Part shown: piece after piece, positions 18,241 through 27,253 of the stretch | Layout of the letters: every line of letters starts with the position of its first letter | Position numbering within the stretch: position 1 is the first letter of the stretch | Origin: JABDBL01 sp963845445 | GTDB taxonomy: Bacteria > Cyanobacteriota > Vampirovibrionia > Obscuribacterales > Obscuribacteraceae | Direction: 5' to 3' | Assembly (NCBI GenBank): GCA_963845445.1 | Contig: CAWJSE010000002.1 | Location: forward strand, 1,550,001 to 1,614,000 | Length of the DNA stretch: 64,000 bases | The notes under the pieces: generated by a model | What the model was told of the DNA's origin: nothing | What the model saw: the letters and a program-made list of their open reading frames with translations, nothing else | Databases searched by the model: none | Made by a program: the position numbers and the translations under genes

Positions 18241-19771
18241 AGTCAGCGGAGACAACAAAACTGGTTCTGGCAGCAACGGCTCAGGTAAAACATACGATAA
18301 TTACATAGACGGAAAATGGCAAAAGGCAGAGGGCAACAAAACATTTCCCAGTCTCAACCCAGCCAATAACAATGAAATCATAGGTCATTTTGCTTCTTCC
18401 AGCCAATCAGATGTAGATAAAGCAGTCAAAGCAGCAGCCAAAGCGTTTCCAGCATGGAAAAAAACGCCTGCTCCGCATCGTGCTGAAATACTTTTAAAAG
18501 CAGCCTCTATTTTAAAGGAAAGAAAAGAAGACTTGGCCATACTGATGGTTAAGGAAATGGGCAAAGTAATTAAGGAGGCCCGTGGCGATGTGCAAGAAGC
18601 TATTGACATGGCCGAATATATGGCTGGTGAAGGACGCAGATTGTTCGGACACGTTGCGCCATCAGAATTGCGCGAAAAATTTGCTATGGCTGTACGCGCC
18701 CCTATAGGCGTAGTTGGATTGATAACGCCTTGGAATTTTCCCATAGCTATTCCTAGCTGGAAATTATTTCCAGCTCTCGTCTCTGGCAACACAGTCGTAT
18801 TAAAGCCCGCTTCTGATACGCCTTTATGTGCTCTTAAATTAGTAGAAATAATGATCGAAGCTGGTATTCCTCCTGGTGTTTTAAACTTTATTACCGGCCC
18901 AGGAGGCAAAATGGGCATGGCCTTAGTTGAGCATCCATTGGTAAAAGCGATTAGCATTACTGGCTCAACCGAGGTAGGGAAAAAGGTCGCCGGACGTTGC
19001 GGCGAGCTCATGAAGCGCATTTCTTGTGAGTTAGGGGGTAAAAATGCCATTTGTATCATGGACGATGGCGACATTGAATTAGCAGCTGAAGGCGCTGTCT
19101 GGGGAGCCTTTGGCACAGCCGGTCAACGGTGTACCGCTGCCAGCCGCATTATTATTCATAAAAAACGCTATGAAGAGTTCAAAGAAGTATTTTTGGCCAA
19201 AGTAAAAGCCTTAAAGCTCGGCAGTGGACTCGATCCCAAAGTTGGCGTCGGACCAGTTATAAACAAATCACAATTGAAAAGCATAAATGAATATGTGGCA
19301 ATTGGACAAAAGGAAGGTGCCCAATTACTTTATGGTGGCAAAATATTAGCCGGTGAACTAGAGAGTGGCTGCTTCCATGAACCAACTATTTTTGCTGACG
19401 TTAAGCCCGATATGCGCATTGCCCAAGAAGAAATTTTTGGTCCTGTCACTGCCCTCATTCCTGTTAAGGACTATGCCGAGGCAATTGAAGTTGCCAATGG
19501 CACACAATTCGGCTTATCTCTGTCTATGTACACCCAAAATGTTAATCAAGCTTTTAGAGCAATGGATGATTTGGAATCGGGCATTGTTTATATCAACGCG
19601 CCAACCATTGGTGCTGAGATTCAATTACCTTTTGGTGGCACAAAACAAACCGGCAATGGACATCGCGAAGCAGGCATTACAGCAATTGATCAATTTACAG
19701 AATGGAAGTCAATTTATGTTGACTATTCCGGGCATTTGCAACGTGCTCAAATAGACTTGCCTAGCAAATAA
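18221..19771 (+). CDS. NAD(P)-dependent aldehyde dehydrogenase
   Basis: Oxidises an aldehyde, probably a semialdehyde from the preceding aminotransferase, to the acid. The ALDH fold shows the cofactor motif TPWNFPIAIPSWK, catalytic Glu in CELGGKNA and nucleophilic Cys in GTAGQRCTAASR, with EEIFGPVTALIPV toward the end. At 516 aa it is slightly long because of a Ser/Gly-rich N-terminal lead. ATG 18221 sits inside the previous gene, preceded by GGGGAGG at good spacing, so the two are translationally coupled. Could be GabD-like, but specificity is not shown by sequence. Confidence 0.88.
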   Translation: MSSTASKVSGDNKTGSGSNGSGKTYDNYIDGKWQKAEGNKTFPSLNPANNNEIIGHFASSSQSDVDKAVKAAAKAFPAWKKTPAPHRAEILLKAASILKERKEDLAILMVKEMGKVIKEARGDVQEAIDMAEYMAGEGRRLFGHVAPSELREKFAMAVRAPIGVVGLITPWNFPIAIPSWKLFPALVSGNTVVLKPASDTPLCALKLVEIMIEAGIPPGVLNFITGPGGKMGMALVEHPLVKAISITGSTEVGKKVAGRCGELMKRISCELGGKNAICIMDDGDIELAAEGAVWGAFGTAGQRCTAASRIIIHKKRYEEFKEVFLAKVKALKLGSGLDPKVGVGPVINKSQLKSINEYVAIGQKEGAQLLYGGKILAGELESGCFHEPTIFADVKPDMRIAQEEIFGPVTALIPVKDYAEAIEVANGTQFGLSLSMYTQNVNQAFRAMDDLESGIVYINAPTIGAEIQLPFGGTKQTGNGHREAGITAIDQFTEWKSIYVDYSGHLQRAQIDLPSK

Positions 19772-19787
19772 AAATTAGAATACCGAT

Positions 19788-19818
19788 AAGAACTTGTCTA
19801 CCTTTTAGACAAGTTCTT
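19788..19818. other. Perfect 13-bp intergenic hairpin
   Basis: AAGAACTTGTCTA at 19788-19800 and its exact reverse complement at 19806-19818 enclose a five-base loop. It lies in the gap between the aldehyde dehydrogenase and acyl-CoA dehydrogenase genes. There is no downstream T run, so it is not a standard intrinsic terminator. It may protect or separate transcript segments, or bind a regulator. Confidence 0.6.
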
Positions 19819-19853
19819 CTGTCCAAATTGAAACAAAAAACTGGAGATACTAT

Positions 19854-21011
19854 ATGGATTTTGATTTTACTCCCGAGCAAAATGCAATGAGAGAACATGT
19901 AAGAGCATTTGCTGAAAGAGAAATCGCACCCAAAGCAGCAGGAAATGACAGAGCGTGCCGCTTTGATTGGGATATAGCCAAAAAGATATTCAAAGAAGGG
20001 TTTCTGGGCTGCCCCATCCCTGAAAAATATGGCGGCTTGCAACAAGACTATATCTCCTATGGTCTTATGACCGAAGAAATAAATCGCGTTTGTTCTTCTA
20101 CAAGAACATTATTTTCGGTTCAAACATCCCTTGTTGCGTTAACAATATTGCGTTGGGGCACCGAAGAACAAAAACAAAAATATTTGCCAGGATTGTGTAA
20201 TGGAGAAATTATTGGCTGTTATGGGCTTACTGAACCAGATGCTGGCAGTGATGCAGGCAATCAACAAACACGCGCTAGAAAAGATGGCAACGATTATCTT
20301 TTATCTGGACAAAAGATATGGATTTCTTGCGGCACCATAGCAACTATTGCCATTATTTTTGCCACCATCGACCCAGCGCTAAAGCATAAGGGCATTACCT
20401 GTTTTATAGTAGACACAAAAACGCCAGGCTTTTCTGCTCAAGCTATTAAGGGTAAACTGGGGCTGCGGGCCTCCGATACCGCCTCATTATTCTTAGACAA
20501 CGTACGCGTCCCGGCAAGCAATATATTGGGCGAAGTAGGTATAGGATTTAAAGTAGCTATGTCTGCCTTAGACAACGGACGTTTTTCTGTTGCTGCTGGT
20601 GCTACAGGACTAGTTCAAGCTTGCATTGATGCTTCAACTCAATATGCCATGCAAAGAAAAACTTTCGGCAAACCGATCGGTGAACACCAGCAAGTACAAG
20701 CGATGATTGCAGACATGGTAACTGAATGTGAAGCTGGACGACTTCTTTATTTGCGCGCAGCATCTTTAAAAGATAAAGGCGTACGAAATACCCGTGAAAC
20801 ATCTATAGCTAAATATTTTTGCGGTGAAGCTGCCAACAAAGCTGCTCATAACGCTGTACAAATCTTTGGCGGCTATGGCTATTCAGATGAATATCCAGTG
20901 GAGCGTTATTTTCGCGACGCCAAAGTTTTAAATATCTACGAGGGTACACGAGAAATTCAACGTTTGATTATTGCTCAAGATGCTCTGGGCATCAGGAAAG
21001 CAAATGGATAA
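19854..21011 (+). CDS. Acyl-CoA dehydrogenase
   Basis: FAD enzyme introducing a trans-2 double bond into an acyl-CoA and passing electrons to ETF. It shows the usual three-domain layout: MDFDFTPEQNAMREHV start, GLTEPDAGSDAGN, KIWISCG, then RKTFGKPIGEHQ and the C-terminal QIFGGYGYSDEYPVER. The catalytic base is the Glu in NIYEGTREIQ. At 385 aa it looks like a short- or branched-chain type. It follows the aminotransferase-ALDH pair on the same strand; a thiolase is encoded separately at 56130. Confidence 0.93.
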   Translation: MDFDFTPEQNAMREHVRAFAEREIAPKAAGNDRACRFDWDIAKKIFKEGFLGCPIPEKYGGLQQDYISYGLMTEEINRVCSSTRTLFSVQTSLVALTILRWGTEEQKQKYLPGLCNGEIIGCYGLTEPDAGSDAGNQQTRARKDGNDYLLSGQKIWISCGTIATIAIIFATIDPALKHKGITCFIVDTKTPGFSAQAIKGKLGLRASDTASLFLDNVRVPASNILGEVGIGFKVAMSALDNGRFSVAAGATGLVQACIDASTQYAMQRKTFGKPIGEHQQVQAMIADMVTECEAGRLLYLRAASLKDKGVRNTRETSIAKYFCGEAANKAAHNAVQIFGGYGYSDEYPVERYFRDAKVLNIYEGTREIQRLIIAQDALGIRKANG

Positions 21012-21687
21012 AATCTCGATCAAACAAAAGCTAGAACAGTCAAAGTGTTATTTAATAAGTTTATTTCTGGTAATTATCTTGCTGACGGTGAATACTCTGT
21101 CCATTGCAAGTACCAATAATAAAGCCCCTCGATTCGAAGATATTCAGAACCAAATACTAGACCTCTCACCCATAGAAACAGATCTACCTGCTTCATTGAA
21201 AGAGCAATTGCAAAAGCAGTACAAAATACTAATGATCAAGACAAAAAAGGGATCAGCAAATTACTCTAATGGTCAAGCTAATTTAGAAATAATGAAACCA
21301 GAAAGAGGGCACGAGTCCTATGTCAATTTTAATCCCACCAATCTGCATTTTTCCGCACACGAAATAGATCTTAACGACGACCACACCGCAGAATTAGAAG
21401 TCACATACATTGGCAGTGAAGCCGCCGCAATAAATTGGCCGTTATGGATTTTTTCCGTTCAAGGAGGAAATTACATTCCCATCTTAAAAGCCACTGTAGG
21501 AGAGTCTGGATATAATGCCTTGCAATCACCCAGCCATGGTTATCATGACATTGTCACCACCAAGACTATCATTGGTTATCCCAATGAACGGGCAAAGAAC
21601 GAATTTACTATTTACAAATTCGATGGTTCTAAATACGCCATCGACTCAAAATTAATAGAGATCCCCTCTGCACAACGCAATAATTGA
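21004..21687 (+). CDS. Exported hypothetical protein
   Basis: About 227 residues with an N-terminal signal or anchor (CYLISLFLVIILLTVNTLSIAS) and a soluble, beta-rich remainder. No known domain recognised. ATG 21004 overlaps the end of the acyl-CoA dehydrogenase gene by eight bases, indicating coupling even though the product is exported rather than metabolic. The region HEIDLNDDHTAELEVTYIGS looks like the calcium-loop style found in secreted VCBS-like proteins, but this is weak. Confidence 0.65.
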   Translation: MDKISIKQKLEQSKCYLISLFLVIILLTVNTLSIASTNNKAPRFEDIQNQILDLSPIETDLPASLKEQLQKQYKILMIKTKKGSANYSNGQANLEIMKPERGHESYVNFNPTNLHFSAHEIDLNDDHTAELEVTYIGSEAAAINWPLWIFSVQGGNYIPILKATVGESGYNALQSPSHGYHDIVTTKTIIGYPNERAKNEFTIYKFDGSKYAIDSKLIEIPSAQRNN

Positions 21688-21783
21688 TAAAATCAGAAGG
21701 TTATTCCACAGCAAATTTTGAGTATATGATTTTGATCCCCCCTGGTCATCATCAATCAAAGCTTCAAGATAAAACATAAACCA

Positions 21784-22965
21784 ATGTTTGAGCGTTTTAC
21801 CGAAAAAGCCATTAAGACCATAATGCTAGCTCAGGAAGAAGCATGCAGACTTGGCCATAACTTTGTTGGCACAGAACAAATTTTATTAGGGCTAATTGGT
21901 GAAGGTACTGGTATTGCCGGCAAAGCACTTAAAGGAGCAGGCGCCAATCTGAAAGATACTCGCATAGAAGTTGAGAAAATTATCGGTCGTGGTGCAGGCT
22001 TCGTTTCGGTCGAAATACCTTTTACCCCCAGGGCTAAGCGACTTATTGAATATGCGTGGGAAGAGTCCGAAGAGCTTGCACATGACTATATCGGCACCGA
22101 GCACTTACTGCTTGGACTGATTCGCGAAAATGAGGGCGTCGGCATACGAGTCCTAGAAAATATAGGGATTGATTTTAATTTGCTCAAAGAAGAAGTGCTC
22201 AAACATGTCGGACCAGCAAGCGCTGTAGCCACTAATGAGAATCCTAGCAAAGTCAAAGAGTCTGGGCAAGAAAGTAAAATTGAATTCTGGGATAGCGCAG
22301 TGTTCAAATCTCTGGTTAATATATTGGTTTCCGGCCCAGCCAGAGAAATTGGCCTTCAATTGGCAGATGTTTGCCATAAAAAGTTCATGGCCATCACAAA
22401 TCAAGAATTCGACAAAGCAGCTGCCTTGAGAGAGCAAGAGTCACACCTTGAGGAAGAACTAAGAAAAATACAAGCAAGCAATGTGGGGGCCCAATTATCG
22501 GAGCTGGTACTACCTACTGTCGAATATTATACTGACAGTTTACTGAAAGCAATTTTGCTGGCACGTGAAGAGTGCAGACGACTGCATTATAACAACCTGG
22601 ACCCCGAACACCTTCTACTGGGACTAATAGCGGAAGGCGCAGGAACGACTGGCAAAGTGTTCCAATCAGCCGGACTTAAACTCGATCCGGCAAGGCTGGA
22701 AGCAGAAAAATTTATTAGCAAAGGCTTCTCCACAATCGCTACATATATTCCCTTTACTCCCCTCGCTAAAGAAGTTTTGGTTCAGGCGCAAACAGAAGCT
22801 AAGCGTTGCGGACTTCTTTATATCAAGAAAGAACATTTGCTAATGGTGCTTTTAGATGAACCTAAAGGCAATGTCAAATCATTGTTCAAAAATTTGGGCA
22901 CAGACATCAAAAAAATGAAGGAAGAGCTGGCCAATCTGATGAATGAGCAAAACATGACTGAGTGA
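21784..22965 (+). CDS. ClpN-UVR-ClpN protein lacking an AAA+ domain
   Basis: Starts like ClpC (MFERFTEKAIKTIMLAQEEA) with a two-repeat Clp N domain at about residues 1-145 (VGTEQILLGLIGEG, IGTEHLLLGLIREN). Residues about 205-240 form a UVR-type coiled motif (FDKAAALREQESHLEEEL), and a second Clp N domain fills about 255-390 (LDPEHLLLGLIAEG, IKKEHLLMVLLDEP). There is no Walker A or B, so it cannot unfold proteins itself. By analogy with Clp N-domain and McsA-like UVR proteins it may be an adaptor or decoy for ClpC. The frame is complete; it is not simply a truncated ClpC because the second N domain replaces the ATPase. Confidence 0.85.
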   Translation: MFERFTEKAIKTIMLAQEEACRLGHNFVGTEQILLGLIGEGTGIAGKALKGAGANLKDTRIEVEKIIGRGAGFVSVEIPFTPRAKRLIEYAWEESEELAHDYIGTEHLLLGLIRENEGVGIRVLENIGIDFNLLKEEVLKHVGPASAVATNENPSKVKESGQESKIEFWDSAVFKSLVNILVSGPAREIGLQLADVCHKKFMAITNQEFDKAAALREQESHLEEELRKIQASNVGAQLSELVLPTVEYYTDSLLKAILLAREECRRLHYNNLDPEHLLLGLIAEGAGTTGKVFQSAGLKLDPARLEAEKFISKGFSTIATYIPFTPLAKEVLVQAQTEAKRCGLLYIKKEHLLMVLLDEPKGNVKSLFKNLGTDIKKMKEELANLMNEQNMTE

Positions 22966-23011
22966 GAATTGGCAAAGAGTGCTGCTGAATAAATATCTCA
23001 TGCCTCTTTGA

Positions 23012-23698
23012 CTAAACTAATCGTTTCTTCCAGCTATCGTACGCTATCGCCAAAAGCCAGATTATAAGCATAGGCAATAGAATAACGTTATAGAACAACA
23101 TCCCGGTAATCCAATTCAGTAAACAAGCTCCTGAAAGCCCGATCCCTGATACCACTACTAGAAAACCGCTACCTCTAATTATCCAACCATACGAACGCCA
23201 AGTGGATATCATAAGAATTGCCGCCGAAAGAGTATAGAGTTCATTGGCGAAGCAACCAGTCATCATTACCGCAGTGCGGTGTAAGGCAAGAAATATTTCT
23301 GTAGATGAATTAGCAACAGTACCATGATGTACCATTATCATGCGAGCTAGATTGGGCAACACACCCATCTCAATAGCTTCAGCACAAAAATCAATGGACA
23401 TTCCGGCTACAGTTAATAAAACCGCGAAACGAAGCAAACCAGGCTTATTGCTCTCCTGTTTGTAAGCCTCAGCAAAACAAAAATAAAAATACAAAATGGC
23501 AAATGCTGCAAAATTCCAGGTCAGCCAGCCACCGATCCAGAGCAGGCTATGCTCAGTCAAAAAAGATAAACGCTCAGGTAATTCAGCAGTATCTAAACCT
23601 TGACGCAAAACTATAGCCATGAAGAGGCCGGCAATAAAATGGATTATGGCAGCAATTAATGCTGCGTTGCTTAATCTAAGCCAGAGATTTTTTTGCAT
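23012..23698 (-). CDS. Multi-pass membrane protein, hypothetical
   Basis: A 228-residue integral membrane protein with about six hydrophobic segments. The layout resembles small DUF4386-type membrane proteins, but I cannot assign a family with confidence. Starts at ATG 23698 and ends convergent with the ClpN protein. It lies 50 bases downstream of the frameshifted membrane gene on the same strand and may share its transcript. Confidence 0.65.
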   Translation of the reverse strand: MQKNLWLRLSNAALIAAIIHFIAGLFMAIVLRQGLDTAELPERLSFLTEHSLLWIGGWLTWNFAAFAILYFYFCFAEAYKQESNKPGLLRFAVLLTVAGMSIDFCAEAIEMGVLPNLARMIMVHHGTVANSSTEIFLALHRTAVMMTGCFANELYTLSAAILMISTWRSYGWIIRGSGFLVVVSGIGLSGACLLNWITGMLFYNVILLPMLIIWLLAIAYDSWKKRLV

Positions 23699-23749
23699 TT
23701 TCGTCGGTAAGGAAAATCTAAGGCCGCTATAATATCACAGAATACATTA

Positions 23750-25335
23750 TCACTTAGTAAGAATTATGGCAGTTTTGTCTTCGTAAATTGCCTTCCACCC
23801 AGCGCTGCGTAGCGCTTTAGCCAATGGCAAAGACGGTGGTATAAATACCCAGTCAAAATTATATTTGCGCCAGTCTTCTTGCCAGCCTGTATTGCAAGTT
23901 TTTATACGCAAACTTTCGAGCATTCTCTCAGGTGGATATTGTGCAAACCGTGTGTCATAAAATAGTTCCGGATCATTGAGATACCAAGTCATTATGCTGC
24001 CAAAGTAAGGGTCATTGAAAAGTTTGCCCATTGGTCTGTGTGTTTTTAAAAATTCAATAGCCTGAAATGGCGGCGACACCGGAGCTGATGTATTTGGCAA
24101 AGTTAGCGAATTTGCCCGAGCATAATTCAAAGCTCCCATTATTACCAATAATAGGACGCAGCCAACGCAAGCGCTCTTGTTATAAAATATTTGCTCAAGA
24201 TAAGCGTTTATTTCCTGCCATACCACAGGCTTGACTTCACTGTTATCGATCGCCTTGTCTGCTGAATGAATAAATGCTGATGGCCGACTTAGTAATTCAA
24301 GACAAGCAGCAAAAATAAATAGAGCGGTAGCAGGTACTAACTTGCAATGTTTAAGACTCATAGCAGCTCCGCTTAAAAGCAAAAGCGGCGATACAATTCC
24401 CAACTTTCGCAATGACCAATTACCACCGTAAAAATAAAGTAGCAAATATACAATCATTAGTAGATAGAAAGATAAAGTTAAAGGCTCAGACAAATTAGCA
24501 AATTGTATTGGTGCCATTTCTGTCACCCAATCAGAACTAGCATGCGTGCGCAATCGATCAACATAAGACCACAGGTGTATTCCCCAAGGATTAATTAAAG
24601 TAGGTAGGACAGCCACAATTGGTACTAAGAAATAGTAATAGTCAAATCGATCTCCTTTATCGATAAAATGAATCTCCAAGAAACGCGCCAGAACGAGCAT
24701 GCTAATAAATATTATTCCTAAGGGAAAAAACATATGCATATTTGACCATAAAAGCATTGTTATTAAGGTAACCAGCACAATAGGCACAGAGATTTTTACC
24801 AATTTTGTCCGCGTTGGCACATACATATAAATGAGAATGGCCAAAAACAAAAAGAAAACATCTGTGGACGAATATAAAAGCAAAAGCCGGCAAAAGTGGC
24901 TACGGCATAAATGATGCCAAAACTTATCAAGCTCGGAGGCTTAGCCTTGGCTAGCCCCAAATATGGTATACAAATAAATATCAGTGATACCAGGATAGAA
25001 AATAAAATGAGCAACCCAGTTAGTCCGGCCATCTTATAGATAGAATACAAAATTATCTCGCTTAACCATTGATATTGAACAAGAGGCATACCTGACACTA
25101 CAGTTGCTGAGGCGGCAATACCAGAAGAAAATGGATCTGTCATAGGCAATGCATGATGTTTAACGATCCAACGTCCCATGGCCAAAAGCCAGCAAATATC
25201 ACAGTCACGGAATACTGAGGCAGCCACTAATCCTCCCAAAATGAACTGCCAATAAGCAAATAAAACTATTAAGCTTATGGCAATCCATTTGGAGATCTTT
25301 ATCATGTCAAGAAATCCGCATGCCAAAACAGGCAT
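23750..25335 (-). pseudogene. Polytopic membrane glycosyltransferase-like protein, frameshifted
   Basis: Two overlapping frames join into one protein of about 528 aa with roughly ten transmembrane helices. The first part ends in YIRPQMFSF in frame; the rest continues as FLFLAILIYMYVPT in the next frame. One T is missing from a T run at 24849-24853; restoring it gives a continuous reading. The C-terminal part (GKLFNDPYFGSIMTWYL, then a DTRF motif) resembles large hypothetical membrane proteins related to GT-C glycosyltransferases. It starts five bases after upp. Real lesion or assembly error cannot be settled from here. Confidence 0.75.
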
Positions 25336-25340
25336 CTATT

Positions 25341-25991
25341 TCAAGTACCGAAGATACGGTCGCCCGCGTCGCCTAGTCCTGGAACAATATAACCATGTTC
25401 GTTTAACTGTGCATCTACTGAAGCAGTAATAATTTTAACTTGCGGATAAGCCCTGCGTACCTTTTCTATTCCTTCTGGCGACGCTACAAAAGAAACCAGC
25501 CTGATAGTCTTTACTTTAAGACCAACGAATAGGTCTATTGCTGCGCTCGCCGAACCACCAGTGGCAAGCATTGGATCCAGAACAAATACACTACTTTCTA
25601 CCGGTAGAACTTCTGGCAACCTCGAATAATATGGTATAGCTTGCAAAGTTTGTTCATCTCTGCGTAAACCAATATGATAAACCCTGGCATTAGGCAATAA
25701 CTTTTGAGCAGCTTCACTAATAATCAAGCCCGCTCTCAAAACCGGAGCCAAAATTATATAATCGCTTAGAGTAATTCCCATAGCAGGCCCAATCGGCGTT
25801 TCTACACCTGTTTGTCTACTACCTAAATCGACAGCCGCTTCATAAACCAGAAACTCGCTCAATTGCAAAGCTTTTTGTTTGAATTCACTGGTGGGCGTTT
25901 GATAATCTCTCAACCTGGTTAAAACGCTCTGTGCCAAAGGATGATTGACAACCTTAACGCCTAAATGTGTGGATATAGCTTGTGCTGACAT
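25341..25991 (-). CDS. upp: Uracil phosphoribosyltransferase
   Basis: Salvage enzyme making UMP from uracil and PRPP. The PRPP-binding loop is VFVLDPMLATGGSASAA and the C-terminal uracil-binding segment reads GYIVPGLGDAGDRIFGT, as in all Upp proteins. Length of 216 aa is close to the usual 209. ATG 25991 lies in the mnmE-thrS-dxr-upp minus-strand run, 36 bases after dxr. Confidence 0.96.
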   Translation of the reverse strand: MSAQAISTHLGVKVVNHPLAQSVLTRLRDYQTPTSEFKQKALQLSEFLVYEAAVDLGSRQTGVETPIGPAMGITLSDYIILAPVLRAGLIISEAAQKLLPNARVYHIGLRRDEQTLQAIPYYSRLPEVLPVESSVFVLDPMLATGGSASAAIDLFVGLKVKTIRLVSFVASPEGIEKVRRAYPQVKIITASVDAQLNEHGYIVPGLGDAGDRIFGT

Positions 25992-26026
25992 AGAATATTC
26001 TCCAGGAGTAACTGTAGATGATTATT

Positions 26027-27196
26027 TTAAACCATCGCTTTAAGAATTGCCGCCGCCTCTTTCCTAGCCCATAGATCTGCTTCCAGTATATCCTCTAAAT
26101 TAGGGCTTGCAATACTGCTATGCTTATCTAAAATACGCCTCAAGCTCGAAGGAATATCTTTGAAGCGTATTTTCTCTTGCAAAAAAGCCTCCACCATAAC
26201 TTCATTAGCACTATTCAATACACAAGCGCTAGTTGTATCTTCCTTAGCAACCTCTTGAGCAATTTTAAGACAGGGGAAACGACCGTAATCAGGAGTTTCA
26301 AAAGTTAAGTCACTTAGTAGACATAAATCAAGGCTGGGACCTGCTGTAAACGGAACGCGATCAGGATAAAACAAAGCATAATTAATTGGCAATTTCATAT
26401 CGGGCAGACCAAATTGACCTATAATCGAACCGTCGCAAAATTCGACAGCTGAATGCAAAATTGACTGCGGGTGTATAACCACTTTAATTTCATTTGGATG
26501 ACAATCAAATAGCCATCTGGCTTCAATTATTTCCAAGCCCTTATTCATTAAAGTTGCTGAATCGATCGTAATCTTTTTACCCATGGACCAATTAGGGTGC
26601 TGTAATGCCTCTTTAGCAGTGGCATTTTCTATTTGTGCTTTACTCCAGGATCTAAATGGGCCACCTGAAGCCGTCAGCCATATATGTTTTAGTTCTGCAG
26701 GTTTAGACCCCCGCAAAGATTGATGGATAGCCGAATGTTCACTATCTACAGGTATAATTTGCGCACCCTTTTCTTTTGCCATAGGCATGATTATTGAACC
26801 GGCTGCCACCAATGTTTCTTTGTTGGCTAAAGCAATAGTTTTGCCTTTTTTAATAGCAGCAAGCGTAGGCTTAACGCCAGCGAAACCAACAATTGCGGTT
26901 AAAAGCAAATCGCTCTCAGTGTGGGTAGCAACCGCATCAAGCCCCTCATCGCCCACCAGAATTTCTAACTTTGCTTTTCGATTAGTAAGCAAAGCACGTA
27001 AATCTCTGGCGGCTTGCTCATCGGGTACTGATACCGTATCTGGTGCAAATACATTTATTTGTTGTTCCAATTCGTCCAAGCTATTTTTACCAGCAGCTAA
27101 GGCTACCACCTTAATCTTATCTCGATGACTAGCTATCACCTCGAGAGCTTGTCGTCCTATAGAACCGGTGGAACCGATAATTGCTAGTTTTTTCAT
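26027..27196 (-). CDS. dxr: 1-deoxy-D-xylulose 5-phosphate reductoisomerase
   Basis: Second step of the MEP isoprenoid pathway: NADPH-dependent conversion of DXP to MEP. The N-terminal NADPH motif is IGSTGSIGRQALEVI; LANKETLVAAG, PVDSEHSAIHQ and LTASGGPFR are the substrate and metal motifs; ATLMNKGLEIIEA follows. Length of 389 aa is normal. I start at ATG 27196 (MKKLAIIGS); a GTG at 27214 adds six residues with no homology. Confidence 0.96.
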   Translation of the reverse strand: MKKLAIIGSTGSIGRQALEVIASHRDKIKVVALAAGKNSLDELEQQINVFAPDTVSVPDEQAARDLRALLTNRKAKLEILVGDEGLDAVATHTESDLLLTAIVGFAGVKPTLAAIKKGKTIALANKETLVAAGSIIMPMAKEKGAQIIPVDSEHSAIHQSLRGSKPAELKHIWLTASGGPFRSWSKAQIENATAKEALQHPNWSMGKKITIDSATLMNKGLEIIEARWLFDCHPNEIKVVIHPQSILHSAVEFCDGSIIGQFGLPDMKLPINYALFYPDRVPFTAGPSLDLCLLSDLTFETPDYGRFPCLKIAQEVAKEDTTSACVLNSANEVMVEAFLQEKIRFKDIPSSLRRILDKHSSIASPNLEDILEADLWARKEAAAILKAMV

Positions 27197-27253
27197 TTCG
27201 ATTCGCAAGCACACAGGCTAAATAGAAAAAGTATTCTTCTCACCGCTGCCCTT

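Noticed and set aside
18385..19116. Long minus-strand open frame inside the aldehyde dehydrogenase gene
   Set aside because: Mirror of a strong ALDH coding frame; composition is a typical antisense artefact.
19365..19754. Second plus-strand frame within the aldehyde dehydrogenase gene
   Set aside because: The in-frame ALDH motifs on either side leave no room for it and it has no start signal.
22966..23011. AAAGAG/CTCTTT pair between convergent genes as a terminator
   Set aside because: Stem is only six bases with a loop of about 24 and no clear T run.
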